From Porphyromonadaceae bacterium UBA7572 (GTDB lineage: Bacteria; Bacteroidota; Bacteroidia; Bacteroidales; Muribaculaceae): a DNA stretch of 10,869 nucleotides. Position 1 is the stretch's first letter, and every line of letters begins with the position of its first letter. The stretch spans positions 8,184-19,052 of the forward strand of contig DLLC01000050.1 of the NCBI GenBank assembly GCA_002476625.1, written 5' to 3'. Under the pieces are notes generated by a model. The model made no database searches. It was not told the origin of the DNA and worked only from the letters and a program-made list of their open reading frames with translations. Shown in pieces: positions 1 through 7,278 of this stretch. Made by a program: the position numbers and the translations under genes.

Positions 1-41
1 GCCGCGATGGTGGCAACAACCGCGGCCCACGCCACGAGTAA
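1..41 (+). CDS. 3' end of a gene with an Arg/Gly/Asn-rich tail (partial)
   Basis: Frame 3 reads RDGGNNRGPRHE and then a TAA at 39-41; the rest of the gene lies left of the window. Short Arg-Gly-Asn-rich tails of this kind are known at the C-termini of bacterial DEAD-box RNA helicases and glycine-rich RNA-binding proteins, where they bind RNA non-specifically. Only 12 residues are visible, so the family is a guess. A perfect stem-loop terminator about 60 bases downstream (103-135) has a T-run on the plus strand, which agrees with a plus-strand gene ending here. The other two plus frames give nothing recognisable. Confidence 0.5.
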   Translation, partial: RDGGNNRGPRHE

Positions 42-102
42 TCCACCCCAGCGCACATTTCCCGTGTAAATACACAACAATACACACATTCTATAAAACC
101 AG

Positions 103-135
103 AAAATGGGAGCCTATCCGTTGGCTCCCATTTTT
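103..135 (+). terminator. Rho-independent terminator after the left-edge gene
   Basis: A perfect 12-bp stem, AAAATGGGAGCC (103-114) with GGCTCCCATTTT (123-134), closes an 8-base loop. The plus strand continues into a T-run. The A-rich 5' side also gives a T-run on the minus strand, so it could work both ways, but no minus-strand gene ends close by. Confidence 0.8.
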
Positions 136-205
136 GTTATCCATCAATTCATGGTCGCCCTCCAAAAATCAGGCCACCTGTTTACTAATTGTAATTTTTT
201 TTAAA

Positions 206-231
206 ACCACGAATAGTACAAATTTTCACGA
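206..231 (-). repeat. Left arm of an imperfect inverted repeat pair
   Basis: The reverse complement of 206-231 matches 527-552 at 22 of 26 positions with no gap. The shared blocks are CGTGAAAATT and ATTCGTGGT. The arms point towards each other and enclose about 295 bases. Runs of 'attcgtg' units like these occur as intergenic repeats in many Bacteroidetes genomes (general knowledge); whether this pair bounds a single mobile unit is inference. Confidence 0.65.
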
Positions 232-272
232 ATTGGTATTTGGCACAGCAGCTATTCGTGCCACGCTCCCCA

Positions 273-295
273 GTGTTTATCGGTGTTTATCGGTG
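273..295 (+). repeat. Tandem 10-mer GTGTTTATCG, about 2.3 copies
   Basis: The unit GTGTTTATCG is at 273-282 and 283-292, followed by GTG. It resembles the 'gtgtttatctgtg' type of intergenic repeat seen in many bacteria. It lies inside the inverted-repeat-bounded segment. Confidence 0.6.
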
Positions 296-412
296 CGGAA
301 ACAGTCGCTACTACAAGTTTGATAAATGCTCATCAATTAAGCATCATAACAAGTGTGAGCGTTTTGTGGTTTCAGACAATGTGCCATCAACCAGTGGCTT
401 CCGATATAGTAG

Positions 413-437
413 GGACGCGATATTTCGCGTCCGCCCC
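413..437. repeat. REP-like GC-rich palindrome, copy 1
   Basis: GGACGCGA (413-420) and TCGCGTCC (425-432) form a perfect 8-bp stem around TATT, and CCCC follows after a GC. Positions 416-437 are identical, in reverse complement, to 10848-10869 at the other edge of the window, so this is a dispersed repeat rather than a local hairpin. It is not followed by a T-run, so it is unlikely to be a terminator. Confidence 0.7.
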
Positions 438-526
438 ACAAAGCCCCATTGCCACAAGCGCAGCATGACAAGTTAATTCCATTCCTCATCAACACTCACA
501 ACACATACCACTATCTTCAACCCCAT

Positions 527-552
527 CCGTGAAAATTCGTGCAATTCGTGGT
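527..552 (+). repeat. Right arm of an imperfect inverted repeat pair
   Basis: Partner of 206-231, with 22 of 26 positions identical after reverse complementing. This arm holds a small internal direct repeat of its own (ATTCGTG at 535-541 and 544-550). No clear target-site duplication is visible outside the two arms. Confidence 0.65.
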
Positions 553-583
553 TATGGTGGCAGATAGCTGGCGGAAGCAAAAC

Positions 584-621
584 GAAAGCCGGGCGGCCTG
601 TGAAGAGGTCGCCCGGCTTGG
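584..621 (-). terminator. Terminator of the BspA-like gene
   Basis: AAGCCGGGCG (586-595) pairs perfectly with CGCCCGGCTT (610-619). The stem extends inward through a G-T pair and C-G, C-G and T-A pairs (596-599 with 606-609), leaving a six-base loop. On the minus strand the stem is followed by TTTCGTTTTG. It lies about 45 bases past the stop codon of the minus-strand gene at 664-4278. Confidence 0.8.
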
Positions 622-629
622 GTTATTGA

Positions 630-650
630 CAGTGGCTCAGTGAACCACTG
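630..650 (-). other. Small hairpin just past the BspA-like stop codon
   Basis: CAGTGG (630-635) pairs with CCACTG (645-650) around a 9-base loop. There is no T-run, so it is probably an accessory 3'-end structure ahead of the main terminator, or chance. Confidence 0.35.
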
Positions 651-663
651 CTATTATCACTGA

Positions 664-3600
664 TTATTTCACCAGCTTGCTTGCTGATTGTGTGCCATCG
701 GTGAAGGTAGTAACCACGATGTTCACGCCGTCGTAAGGAGTTGTAGACTCCATACCAGCCACATTGTAGTACTTCACGCTGCTAATAGTCTTAGAGCCAT
801 AGATGTCGGCTACACCAGTTGCTTCAGCAGGAATTGTGATCACACAAGAAGCAGTGGCTTGTGGATTGCGAACGCAAGTGGCTTTGATAGTCACCACGCG
901 GTCAGCAGCGGCCTTGGAGCTGGATGGAAGGATTGTTACCAAGCCATTAGCATCAACGGTGGCAACTGTCTCATCGTTAGAGGTCCAGTTTACGGTTGGG
1001 TTTGTGGTTTCGACAGGAAGCACGGTAGCCACGAGCTGGAGTTCTGTAACGCCAGTAGGCATTGTGTATTCCTCATAGTTGAGAGTGATGCTTTCAGGCT
1101 TCACTTCAGCAGTTGGGTTGAGAATCTTCACCACGCAAGAAGCCTGAAGTTCTTCGTTAGCCTCGCAGCTTGCAGTGATAGTAACGGTGCAAGGAGTTTC
1201 CTCATTCCAGGTAGCTTGCTTAATAGTGGTAACCAAACCGTTGGCATCAACAGTAGCGATAGCCTCGTTGCTTGATTTCCAAATCACGTTAGTGTTTTCA
1301 GCGTCTTCAGGAAGAACGGTAGCCACGAGTTGAACAGTCTCACCACCGTTGGCCACAGTAGCTTCTTCCTTGTCGAGAGTGATAGAAGTAGGCTTAACCA
1401 CTTCAGGAGCCACGAATGTAGCGCCGCACACGCCATAAGCGTCCACTCCTTCTACTGCGTAAGTAACCACTGGCTGAGCATCAGCACTCTTAATGGTCTT
1501 GATACCGCTCTTGTGGAGAGGGTTAGCTGCATCGTAAGCCACGCTACCAGTAATTGCCTTAGCGCCTTCGCCTACAGGAGCGATGTATGACCAGAACACG
1601 TTGGTGCCGTCGCCATTGATCTGTGCAATGTTAGCAATTTCACCAGAGTCCTCATTACCATCAAGAAGCACAGGAGAATCGTCGATGAGCTGGCAGTCGG
1701 AGATTTTGAGGTCGGCGTTGCCTGCCACATCACTGCCGTCGGCATTCTGAATTTTAGAGAGTGCGATACGATACACGCCAGGTTTGCATCCGTTAGGGTC
1801 TTTCTGCACGAACATGTAATAGTAGCCGTTTTCCTCGTCAAGGTAAGCAGTCTTGATAATCACATCTCTGAAAAGAACGTTGAATGGCTGAGTCTTGCCT
1901 GCGCCTCCATCTGAATAGATGTCGGCATCGCGGAAACGGGTAAGACCCACACCGTTGAACTTAGTGGTACGCCAGTAAATACCCTTGCTGTCGCGAGCAA
2001 AGCCACCGGTGATAGCGCCCCAGCTGAGCAGGTCGCCATAGTAAGGAAGCCATTGGTTCTGGAACAAGAATGGCTGTGAGCCATAGAGGCCAGTGGTGTC
2101 GGCATTGAGCTTGTGCACACCCACATTGCGGTCGGCGATGTAGATGTTGTTGGTGCTCTTGTCGATAGTCATAGAGAATGGGTCTTCACTTGGAGCGTAG
2201 CCCACATTGTTGAGCACGGTCACGCGGTAGAAGATACCGTTAGTGTTGTTCACATAGAAGAGTTCGCCATCGCCGAGTGGTTGGTTAGGATCTTGATAAG
2301 TGAACTTTTCACCAGCCACAGCCACATAGATGCGGTTCTTGTAGCTTTGGAGAGTGAGTGCGTGAGCACCGGTAGTGAACTTAGTGTCCACCACTTCACC
2401 AGCTTCGTTCTTGTACATCAGCTTACCGTCGGCGGTAGCGAAGTAGAGGCCAGTTGGGCAACCGAGAGAAGCACCGCCGGTCTTGATAGTTGGGTCGGCT
2501 TGCACATTGAGGTATTGCCATTGAGCGGCAGCCTTGTATTTAGCCACAGCAGAGGAAGCCACCTTACAAACCACACCACTCTGGTTCTCGTTAAACACGT
2601 TAGCGGCGAGGGCTGGAGTGTTGCCATTGAGCACGCGGAGGCTCTCGATAGTGGCAGGCACAGATCCTGGCTCCATATAGTTCACATTTGCAGGAATCTC
2701 CAGGCTCTTCAGAGCGGAGCAGTTGGCAAATGCGTCTTTCATAATGTTGGTAGCAGTGGTTGGGAGGGTTACGCTGGTCAGGCTTGCGCAACCATTGCAC
2801 ACGCCTTGTGGAATTTCGTTACGTCCATCCTCAAATACGATAGTCTCGAGGGCAGATTTGCTGAACACGTTAGAACCCACAGTCACATTGCTCTTGAGGG
2901 TGAAGCTCTTGATTGCGCTGTTGGCAAAACCATTGTTGCCAATTTTTTCAAGAGCAGGGAATTCAGCGGCTTCGCATGGAGCGTAAGCCATACCATAGTT
3001 GTCGATATTTGTGACAGTGGCAAAAGCATCAGTGCCCACAGTGCCCTTGTGGGCAGTCACGAGCAGGCGAGTGCCATCAGCGCTCACAAGCACACCATTC
3101 ACCACCTTGAATGCAGTGTTGGCTGCGTCCACAGTGACGCCGGCAAGGGTGGTGATAGGAGCGAATGCTGCATTTCCAATTGAAGTGACACCGGCAGGGA
3201 TAGTGACACCAGTAATCTTGGTGCTGGCGAATGCCTGTGTGCCAATTGAGGTGAGGCCTGCAGGAAGTGTGATTTCACCTGCGAGGGCTGAGCCTTGGTA
3301 TGCGTTGGCATAGATGGTCTGAACAGATGCCGGCAAAGCAAGGGTCTTCAGGCCTGTCTTGTAGAATGCGGTAGTACCGATTGAAGTGACTGCGTCGCCC
3401 ATAGTGACAGAAGTGAGTGCGCCATCGCCATAGCACAGACGGTCGGGGATGGCAGTGATCGTAGCCGGAATTTGAAGCGACTTCAGTGATGTGCAGCTCG
3501 CAAATGCGCCTGCGCCCATAGTTGTGATGTTCACCCCTGGGTTATAAACCACCTCTTCAAGAGCGGTACAGCCTTGGAACATTTCAGCATCGATTTTGGT

Positions 3601-4278
3601 GAATTTGCCTCCGAAAGTCACCTTCTTCAAGGTCTTGATGCCACGGAAAGGCATACTTGATCCTGTGCCTTCATCGAGGTTACGACCGATGTAGATTTCT
3701 TCAATAGGGCTGCTCACAGAAGTGCCTGCACTAGTAACAAATGCAAGTACGCTGATTTTGAAAGGCTTATCAGAGTCTGTGAATGTAATTTTCTTCAGGC
3801 TGGTCATGCCTTCCCATTGCATGGCGGTAAACGTGCCAGCCACGCCTGCGGGCACTGTCACTTCAGTGATTGAAGTACAACCTTGCAGATAGCCATTGTT
3901 AATAGTGGTAGCAGTAGATGGAGTTGGGTCGTTTTTCAATGCCACACAGCCCTTGAAGCAGTTACGGCCAATAGTCACGCATGTGGCTGGAAGCTGAACA
4001 GAGGTAAGTTCCTTACAGTCAACAAACGCATTAGCTGCGGTAGCAACCACGGTGTACTCAACACCTTTGTAAGTAACTTTTTCAGGAATCACAATGTCGC
4101 CCTTGTAGAAAACAGTGTCGGGCTTTACGGTGTAACGCTGAACAGTGACCTTCGAGCCAGAGTTCTTGTAATTGATGCCGTCCACAGTAAAGCTGTCAGC
4201 ACCAGCCTCATGCACAGCAAACATGCTGGCAAGGCCAAGAAGCGTCACACGCATCCATGAAGTAGAGAATCTTTTCAT
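664..4278 (-). CDS. BspA-like secreted leucine-rich-repeat protein with Big_2 domains
   Basis: This is a 1204-residue exported protein, probably displayed on the cell surface. Residues 1-27 form a signal peptide (basic start, hydrophobic stretch, cleavage likely after EAGA). Residues about 75-545 are repeats of about 23 residues of the form 'aF.gc.sLksv.iPa.vtsIg', which is LRR_5 (BspA/TpLRR type). Residues about 605-955 lack LRRs and have recurring short beta segments ending in 'GLYF', 'IYVAV', 'IYIAD' and 'GVYRI', suggesting a propeller-like fold. Two Ig-like Big_2 domains follow (about 962-1053 and 1060-1150); both contain LVATVLP and VATVDANGLVT. The last 50 residues (KYYNVAGME, IVVTTFTDGT, KLVK) resemble the C-terminal sorting tails of Bacteroidales surface proteins, as in type IX secretion. 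Family members bind host matrix or other bacteria; the ligand here is unknown. It is monocistronic, with its own promoter signal and terminator. Confidence 0.9.
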   Translation of the reverse strand: MKRFSTSWMRVTLLGLASMFAVHEAGADSFTVDGINYKNSGSKVTVQRYTVKPDTVFYKGDIVIPEKVTYKGVEYTVVATAANAFVDCKELTSVQLPATCVTIGRNCFKGCVALKNDPTPSTATTINNGYLQGCTSITEVTVPAGVAGTFTAMQWEGMTSLKKITFTDSDKPFKISVLAFVTSAGTSVSSPIEEIYIGRNLDEGTGSSMPFRGIKTLKKVTFGGKFTKIDAEMFQGCTALEEVVYNPGVNITTMGAGAFASCTSLKSLQIPATITAIPDRLCYGDGALTSVTMGDAVTSIGTTAFYKTGLKTLALPASVQTIYANAYQGSALAGEITLPAGLTSIGTQAFASTKITGVTIPAGVTSIGNAAFAPITTLAGVTVDAANTAFKVVNGVLVSADGTRLLVTAHKGTVGTDAFATVTNIDNYGMAYAPCEAAEFPALEKIGNNGFANSAIKSFTLKSNVTVGSNVFSKSALETIVFEDGRNEIPQGVCNGCASLTSVTLPTTATNIMKDAFANCSALKSLEIPANVNYMEPGSVPATIESLRVLNGNTPALAANVFNENQSGVVCKVASSAVAKYKAAAQWQYLNVQADPTIKTGGASLGCPTGLYFATADGKLMYKNEAGEVVDTKFTTGAHALTLQSYKNRIYVAVAGEKFTYQDPNQPLGDGELFYVNNTNGIFYRVTVLNNVGYAPSEDPFSMTIDKSTNNIYIADRNVGVHKLNADTTGLYGSQPFLFQNQWLPYYGDLLSWGAITGGFARDSKGIYWRTTKFNGVGLTRFRDADIYSDGGAGKTQPFNVLFRDVIIKTAYLDEENGYYYMFVQKDPNGCKPGVYRIALSKIQNADGSDVAGNADLKISDCQLIDDSPVLLDGNEDSGEIANIAQINGDGTNVFWSYIAPVGEGAKAITGSVAYDAANPLHKSGIKTIKSADAQPVVTYAVEGVDAYGVCGATFVAPEVVKPTSITLDKEEATVANGGETVQLVATVLPEDAENTNVIWKSSNEAIATVDANGLVTTIKQATWNEETPCTVTITASCEANEELQASCVVKILNPTAEVKPESITLNYEEYTMPTGVTELQLVATVLPVETTNPTVNWTSNDETVATVDANGLVTILPSSSKAAADRVVTIKATCVRNPQATASCVITIPAEATGVADIYGSKTISSVKYYNVAGMESTTPYDGVNIVVTTFTDGTQSASKLVK

Positions 4279-4407
4279 GTTGGAAGTGTTGTTAAGTTAT
4301 TAATTAGTTAAATTTATAAAGTTGTTTTATATAGTTTCGCCTTTTTTTTGACGATTGTGTATATGGCTGGGGGCGCACAGTAGGGGCACAGCCTATCAAT
4401 CCAACCA

Positions 4408-4440
4408 CAAATATAAGCATTTTTTTCATTTATCGCCACA
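4408..4440 (-). promoter_or_regulatory. Candidate promoter of the BspA-like gene
   Basis: On the minus strand 4415-4408 reads TATATTTG, a full match to the Bacteroidetes -7 consensus TAnnTTTG. A weak -33 element (TGTG, 4440-4437) lies 21 bases upstream. It predicts a leader of about 120 bases, long for this group, so the leader may carry regulation. The weak -33 keeps confidence modest. Confidence 0.4.
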
Positions 4441-4530
4441 TTATTATCAAGAAAAGTACAAACCATCACGCGGCAGCCACCCTGCCTTGCCGGCTAAACA
4501 CCGCGGGCGCTGGTTAGCAGGCACTTTTAT

Positions 4531-4561
4531 TTTGATAATTAGCTGGGAATTGGTAATTTTG
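4531..4561 (+). promoter_or_regulatory. Promoter of the dgt-pncB unit
   Basis: TTTG (4531-4534), a 19-base spacer and TAATTTTG (4554-4561) match both elements of the Bacteroidetes primary-sigma consensus at normal spacing. Transcription would start near 4568, leaving a leader of about 20-30 bases. Confidence 0.75.
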
Positions 4562-4590
4562 CTTTTTATCCAAAAAGTTACGCACATATA

Positions 4591-5925
4591 ATGATGAAAA
4601 TGAACTGGAACCAACTGATATGCGACAAGCGACTGGGACTGGAGCACTACCACGACAACCACAAAGGCGGCGTGCGAAGCGACTTTCAGCGCGACTTCGA
4701 CCGACTGGTGTTCTCATCGCCATTTCGCCGGCTTCAAAACAAGACGCAAGTGTTTCCCCTTCCAGGAAGCATCTTTGTGCACAACCGCCTCACCCACTCC
4801 TTAGAGGTGTCGTGCGTGGGCAAGTCGCTTGCCGGCGAGGTGACCCTGCTTTTAGCCGAGAAATACGCCACCGAGCCTTGGGTGAAGCGCTTGGATGCCG
4901 TCCCTGAGATTGTGGCTTCGGCATGCCTTGCCCATGATCTGGGCAATCCTCCATTCGGTCACTCCGGCGAGCGGACCATCGGCGCATATTTCAGCGAGGG
5001 AAAGGGGAAAAAGCTGAAAGCCTGCTTCTCTGAACAGCAGTGGAACGATCTGGTGCATTTCGAGGGCAACGCCAACAGCTTCCGCTCGCTTGTTCACCAG
5101 TTCAAAGGACGGCGCGTGGGCGGTTTTGCCATGACCTACAGCACCCTCGCCTCCATAGTGAAGTACCCCTACTCTTCTATCCACGCTGGCGAGAAGGGAA
5201 AATTCGGCTTCTTCACCACCGAGCAGCCTCTCTTTGAGCGAATAGCATCAGAACTTGGGCTGATCAAGCTCGCCGACGGACGCTACTGCCGCCACCCCCT
5301 GGTGTATGTGGTGGAGGCTGCCGACGACATCTGCTATCAAGTGATGGACATTGAGGACGGGCACAAGCTCAAAATCATCGACACCGAGGAGACGATCGGT
5401 CTTTTGCTCGCTTTCTTCGGCCAGGACCGGCAAAACCATATCCGTGAAGTGATGAACAGCGTGGACGATCCAAACGAAAAGATCGCCTACCTGCGCTCAA
5501 GCGTGGTGGGCCTCCTGGTGCACGAATGCGCCGCCGCCTTCGTCGAAGGCGAGCAGCAAATGCTGGAAGGCACATACGAGGGCACGCTGATTGAGCACCT
5601 CTCGCCCATCGCCGTGGAAGGATACCGCCGGTGCAGCGACTTGGCGCATAAAAAACTTTACCGCGCCAGCTATGTGACCGACATCGACCTTGCCGGCAAC
5701 CGCATCATCAATCTTCTGCTCGACAAGCTCATCGACGCGGTCATCCACCCCGAGCGCAACTACTCCCAGCTTCTGCTCAACAAATTTCCGGAGCAGTATG
5801 ACGTGAGCGCCGCCAGCCTGTTTGAGAAGATTCAGGCCGTGCTCGACCATATCAGCGCCATGACCGACGTGTATGCGCTCAATCTCTATCGCCAACTCTG
5901 TGGCATATCACTGCCTACTGTATAA
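4591..5925 (+). CDS. dgt: dGTPase-like deoxynucleoside triphosphate triphosphohydrolase (HD domain)
   Basis: This cytosolic enzyme removes the whole triphosphate from dGTP or related dNTPs, giving the deoxynucleoside and PPPi, and so tunes dNTP pools. It is 444 residues long, normal for Dgt-type proteins. The N-terminal block FRRLQNKTQVFPLPG (46-60) is typical of the family. The HD metal ligands are visible as H69 (RLTHSLEVS), H115-D116 (AHDLGNPPFGHSGE) and D245/D246 (EAADDICYQ). Three ATGs lie close together (4591, 4594, 4600). The third gives MNWNQLI, which is how many relatives begin, so translation could start nine bases further in. The leader has no Shine-Dalgarno sequence, as usual in this phylum. 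The gap to pncB is only 33 bases with no terminator, so the two are probably co-transcribed. Confidence 0.93.
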   Translation: MMKMNWNQLICDKRLGLEHYHDNHKGGVRSDFQRDFDRLVFSSPFRRLQNKTQVFPLPGSIFVHNRLTHSLEVSCVGKSLAGEVTLLLAEKYATEPWVKRLDAVPEIVASACLAHDLGNPPFGHSGERTIGAYFSEGKGKKLKACFSEQQWNDLVHFEGNANSFRSLVHQFKGRRVGGFAMTYSTLASIVKYPYSSIHAGEKGKFGFFTTEQPLFERIASELGLIKLADGRYCRHPLVYVVEAADDICYQVMDIEDGHKLKIIDTEETIGLLLAFFGQDRQNHIREVMNSVDDPNEKIAYLRSSVVGLLVHECAAAFVEGEQQMLEGTYEGTLIEHLSPIAVEGYRRCSDLAHKKLYRASYVTDIDLAGNRIINLLLDKLIDAVIHPERNYSQLLLNKFPEQYDVSAASLFEKIQAVLDHISAMTDVYALNLYRQLCGISLPTV

Positions 5926-5958
5926 ACATATTATTATTGACACTCTCTTTATTACGCA

Positions 5959-7185
5959 ATGAAACAAATCATCACGCATCTCACCGACAACGATGCCTAC
6001 ACCTTTAGCTGCCTTTACTACATTCTTCAAAAATATCCCCGCGCCGAAGTGGAATACACGTTCTTCGACCGTAACCACACACAGTATCCCGAAGGGTTTG
6101 CAAATTTGCTGCAAGAGCAGGTGAACTACATGCCCAACGTGCAAATCACCGACGAGGAGGTGGCGTTCATGACCCGAAGAATGTATTACCTTCCACTCTG
6201 GTTCTTCACCCTGCTCCGAGGCTATCGCTTCAACCCCAAAGAGGTGAGCATCAGCCAAGACGAAAACTGCGAGCTGCACATCACCGTGAAGGGAAAATGG
6301 TTTTCCACCATCATGTGGGAAATGGTGCTGCTCTCGTGCATCAGCGAGCTTACCCACACGCTCAATGGCGATGTGGACCGTTACGATGCCGCCCTTGAGG
6401 AGCAAAGAAGCAGGGAAAAGGCACGCAAAGCACCGACTGGCGGACTCTCCATCAGCGACTTCGGCCAGCGCCGCCGCTTCACCAAAGCGCATCACGACAT
6501 GGTGGTTCGCACCTTTAAAGAGGAATACCAGAAAGATGGCTACACCGATGGAGAGGGAGTGTTTCACAAATGGGACGGCATATTCACCGGCACCAGCAAC
6601 GTGTACCTGGCTATGAAATACGATCTCGTGCCCATTGGCACCATGAGCCACCAGCTGGTGTCGTTTGAAGAGAATGTGACCGGAGTGTTTGAATGCAACT
6701 TCAACGTGATGCGCAAATTCAGCGATGTCTATGATGGCGACAACGGCATCTACCTATACGACTGCTTCGGCGACGAGGTGTTCTTCAGCAACCTTTCCAA
6801 GCGCATGGCCATGATGTACAAGGGGCTGCGTGTGGACAGCGGCAAGGAAGAAGAGCAGCTGGAGAAGATTATCAACAAATACAAGTCGCTCGGAATCGAC
6901 CCTGCCACCAAGCAAGTGGTGTATAGCAACGGACTGAACCTTGACCGCGCCATTGAACTGCACAAATACACCGCCGGGCGCATGATGGACAGCTACGGCA
7001 TAGGCACCTACCTCACCTGCGACGTGACTGGCTGCCAGCCGTCGAACATCGTGATAAAGCTCACAAAGAGCCGCATCACCGAACTGCGCGAGTGGCACGA
7101 CTGCATCAAGCTCTCCTGCGACGAAGGCAAGATTCTGGGCAACACCGAAAAATGCCAATACATTCTCAAGCTCCTCGGCAAATAA
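5959..7185 (+). CDS. pncB: Nicotinate phosphoribosyltransferase
   Basis: Joins nicotinate to PRPP, with ATP hydrolysis, to make nicotinate mononucleotide, the entry step of the Preiss-Handler NAD salvage route in the cytoplasm. The protein has 408 residues, close to E. coli PncB. Family landmarks are the N-terminal LTDNDAYTFSCLYY (8-21), DFGQRRRF (167-174), GTSNVYLAMKYDLVPIGTMS (211-230) followed by H231, and YGIGTYLTCD near 346-355. H231 sits where the PncB family has its autophosphorylated histidine. The start ATG at 5959 has the expected N-terminus, and no in-frame ATG upstream fits better. No separate promoter is visible in the 33-base gap after dgt. A strong terminator follows the stop codon. 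Confidence 0.95.
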   Translation: MKQIITHLTDNDAYTFSCLYYILQKYPRAEVEYTFFDRNHTQYPEGFANLLQEQVNYMPNVQITDEEVAFMTRRMYYLPLWFFTLLRGYRFNPKEVSISQDENCELHITVKGKWFSTIMWEMVLLSCISELTHTLNGDVDRYDAALEEQRSREKARKAPTGGLSISDFGQRRRFTKAHHDMVVRTFKEEYQKDGYTDGEGVFHKWDGIFTGTSNVYLAMKYDLVPIGTMSHQLVSFEENVTGVFECNFNVMRKFSDVYDGDNGIYLYDCFGDEVFFSNLSKRMAMMYKGLRVDSGKEEEQLEKIINKYKSLGIDPATKQVVYSNGLNLDRAIELHKYTAGRMMDSYGIGTYLTCDVTGCQPSNIVIKLTKSRITELREWHDCIKLSCDEGKILGNTEKCQYILKLLGK

Positions 7186-7214
7186 CCACCGCGCCGATTC
7201 CGCCGACAACTAAA

Positions 7215-7266
7215 AGAGCGGCGGCTGTGCCCCTTCTGTGACACAGCCGCCGCTCTCATATTTTTT
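7215..7266. terminator. Bidirectional terminator between pncB and the convergent barrel gene
   Basis: A perfect 15-bp stem, 7215-7229 with 7242-7256 (core GAGCGGCGGCTGTG), closes a 12-base loop. The plus strand continues CATATTTTTT (pncB side). The minus strand exits into TTTTAG, serving the gene that ends at 7279. Confidence 0.88.
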
Positions 7267-7278
7267 ATTCCAAAGAAA

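Larger units (their letters stand above)
136..580. other. Non-coding, repeat-rich stretch
   Basis: I see no convincing gene here. The open frames on either strand are short, lack recognisable protein features and run through repeats. The stretch holds an outer pair of imperfect inverted repeats (206-231 and 527-552), a small hairpin TGGCAC/GTGCCA (241-246 with 258-263), a tandem 10-mer (273-295) and a GC-rich palindrome (413-432). Such a set of short inverted and dispersed repeats suggests a non-autonomous element or a build-up of intergenic repeats. No transposase is present. Confidence 0.6.
4279..4590. other. Divergent intergenic region between the BspA-like gene and dgt
   Basis: About 310 bases without a gene. 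The half next to the BspA-like gene is very AT-rich and forms its leader. A GC-rich patch at 4469-4518 can fold into small stems (GGCAG 4472-4476 with CTGCC 4482-4486; GCTAA 4493-4497 with TTAGC 4514-4518). Promoter signals for both flanking genes lie inside and are listed separately. Confidence 0.6.

Noticed and set aside
273..295. CRISPR-like repeat
   Set aside because: The units are 10 bases long, directly adjacent and without spacers.
413..432. Palindrome as a transcription terminator
   Set aside because: No T-run follows on either strand, and an identical copy at the other edge marks it as a dispersed repeat.
134..476. Two or three short plus-strand frames in the left non-coding stretch
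   Set aside because: They read through the inverted repeat, the tandem 10-mer and the palindrome, have no signal or domain, and start immediately after or inside a terminator.
304..480. Possible minus-strand peptide containing SHWLMAHCLKPQNAHTCYDA
   Set aside because: Looked briefly like a transposase remnant, but the frame is short, includes the palindrome, and matches no family I can name.
2113..3183. Long plus-strand open frame (356 codons) opposite the BspA-like gene
   Set aside because: It is antisense to repetitive LRR coding sequence, rich in His, Val and Ser with no recognisable domain. The minus-strand reading has a signal peptide and clear repeats.
5908..6651. Minus-strand open frame of 247 codons across dgt/pncB
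   Set aside because: It lies antisense to conserved pncB sequence, with no family features and no promoter signal.
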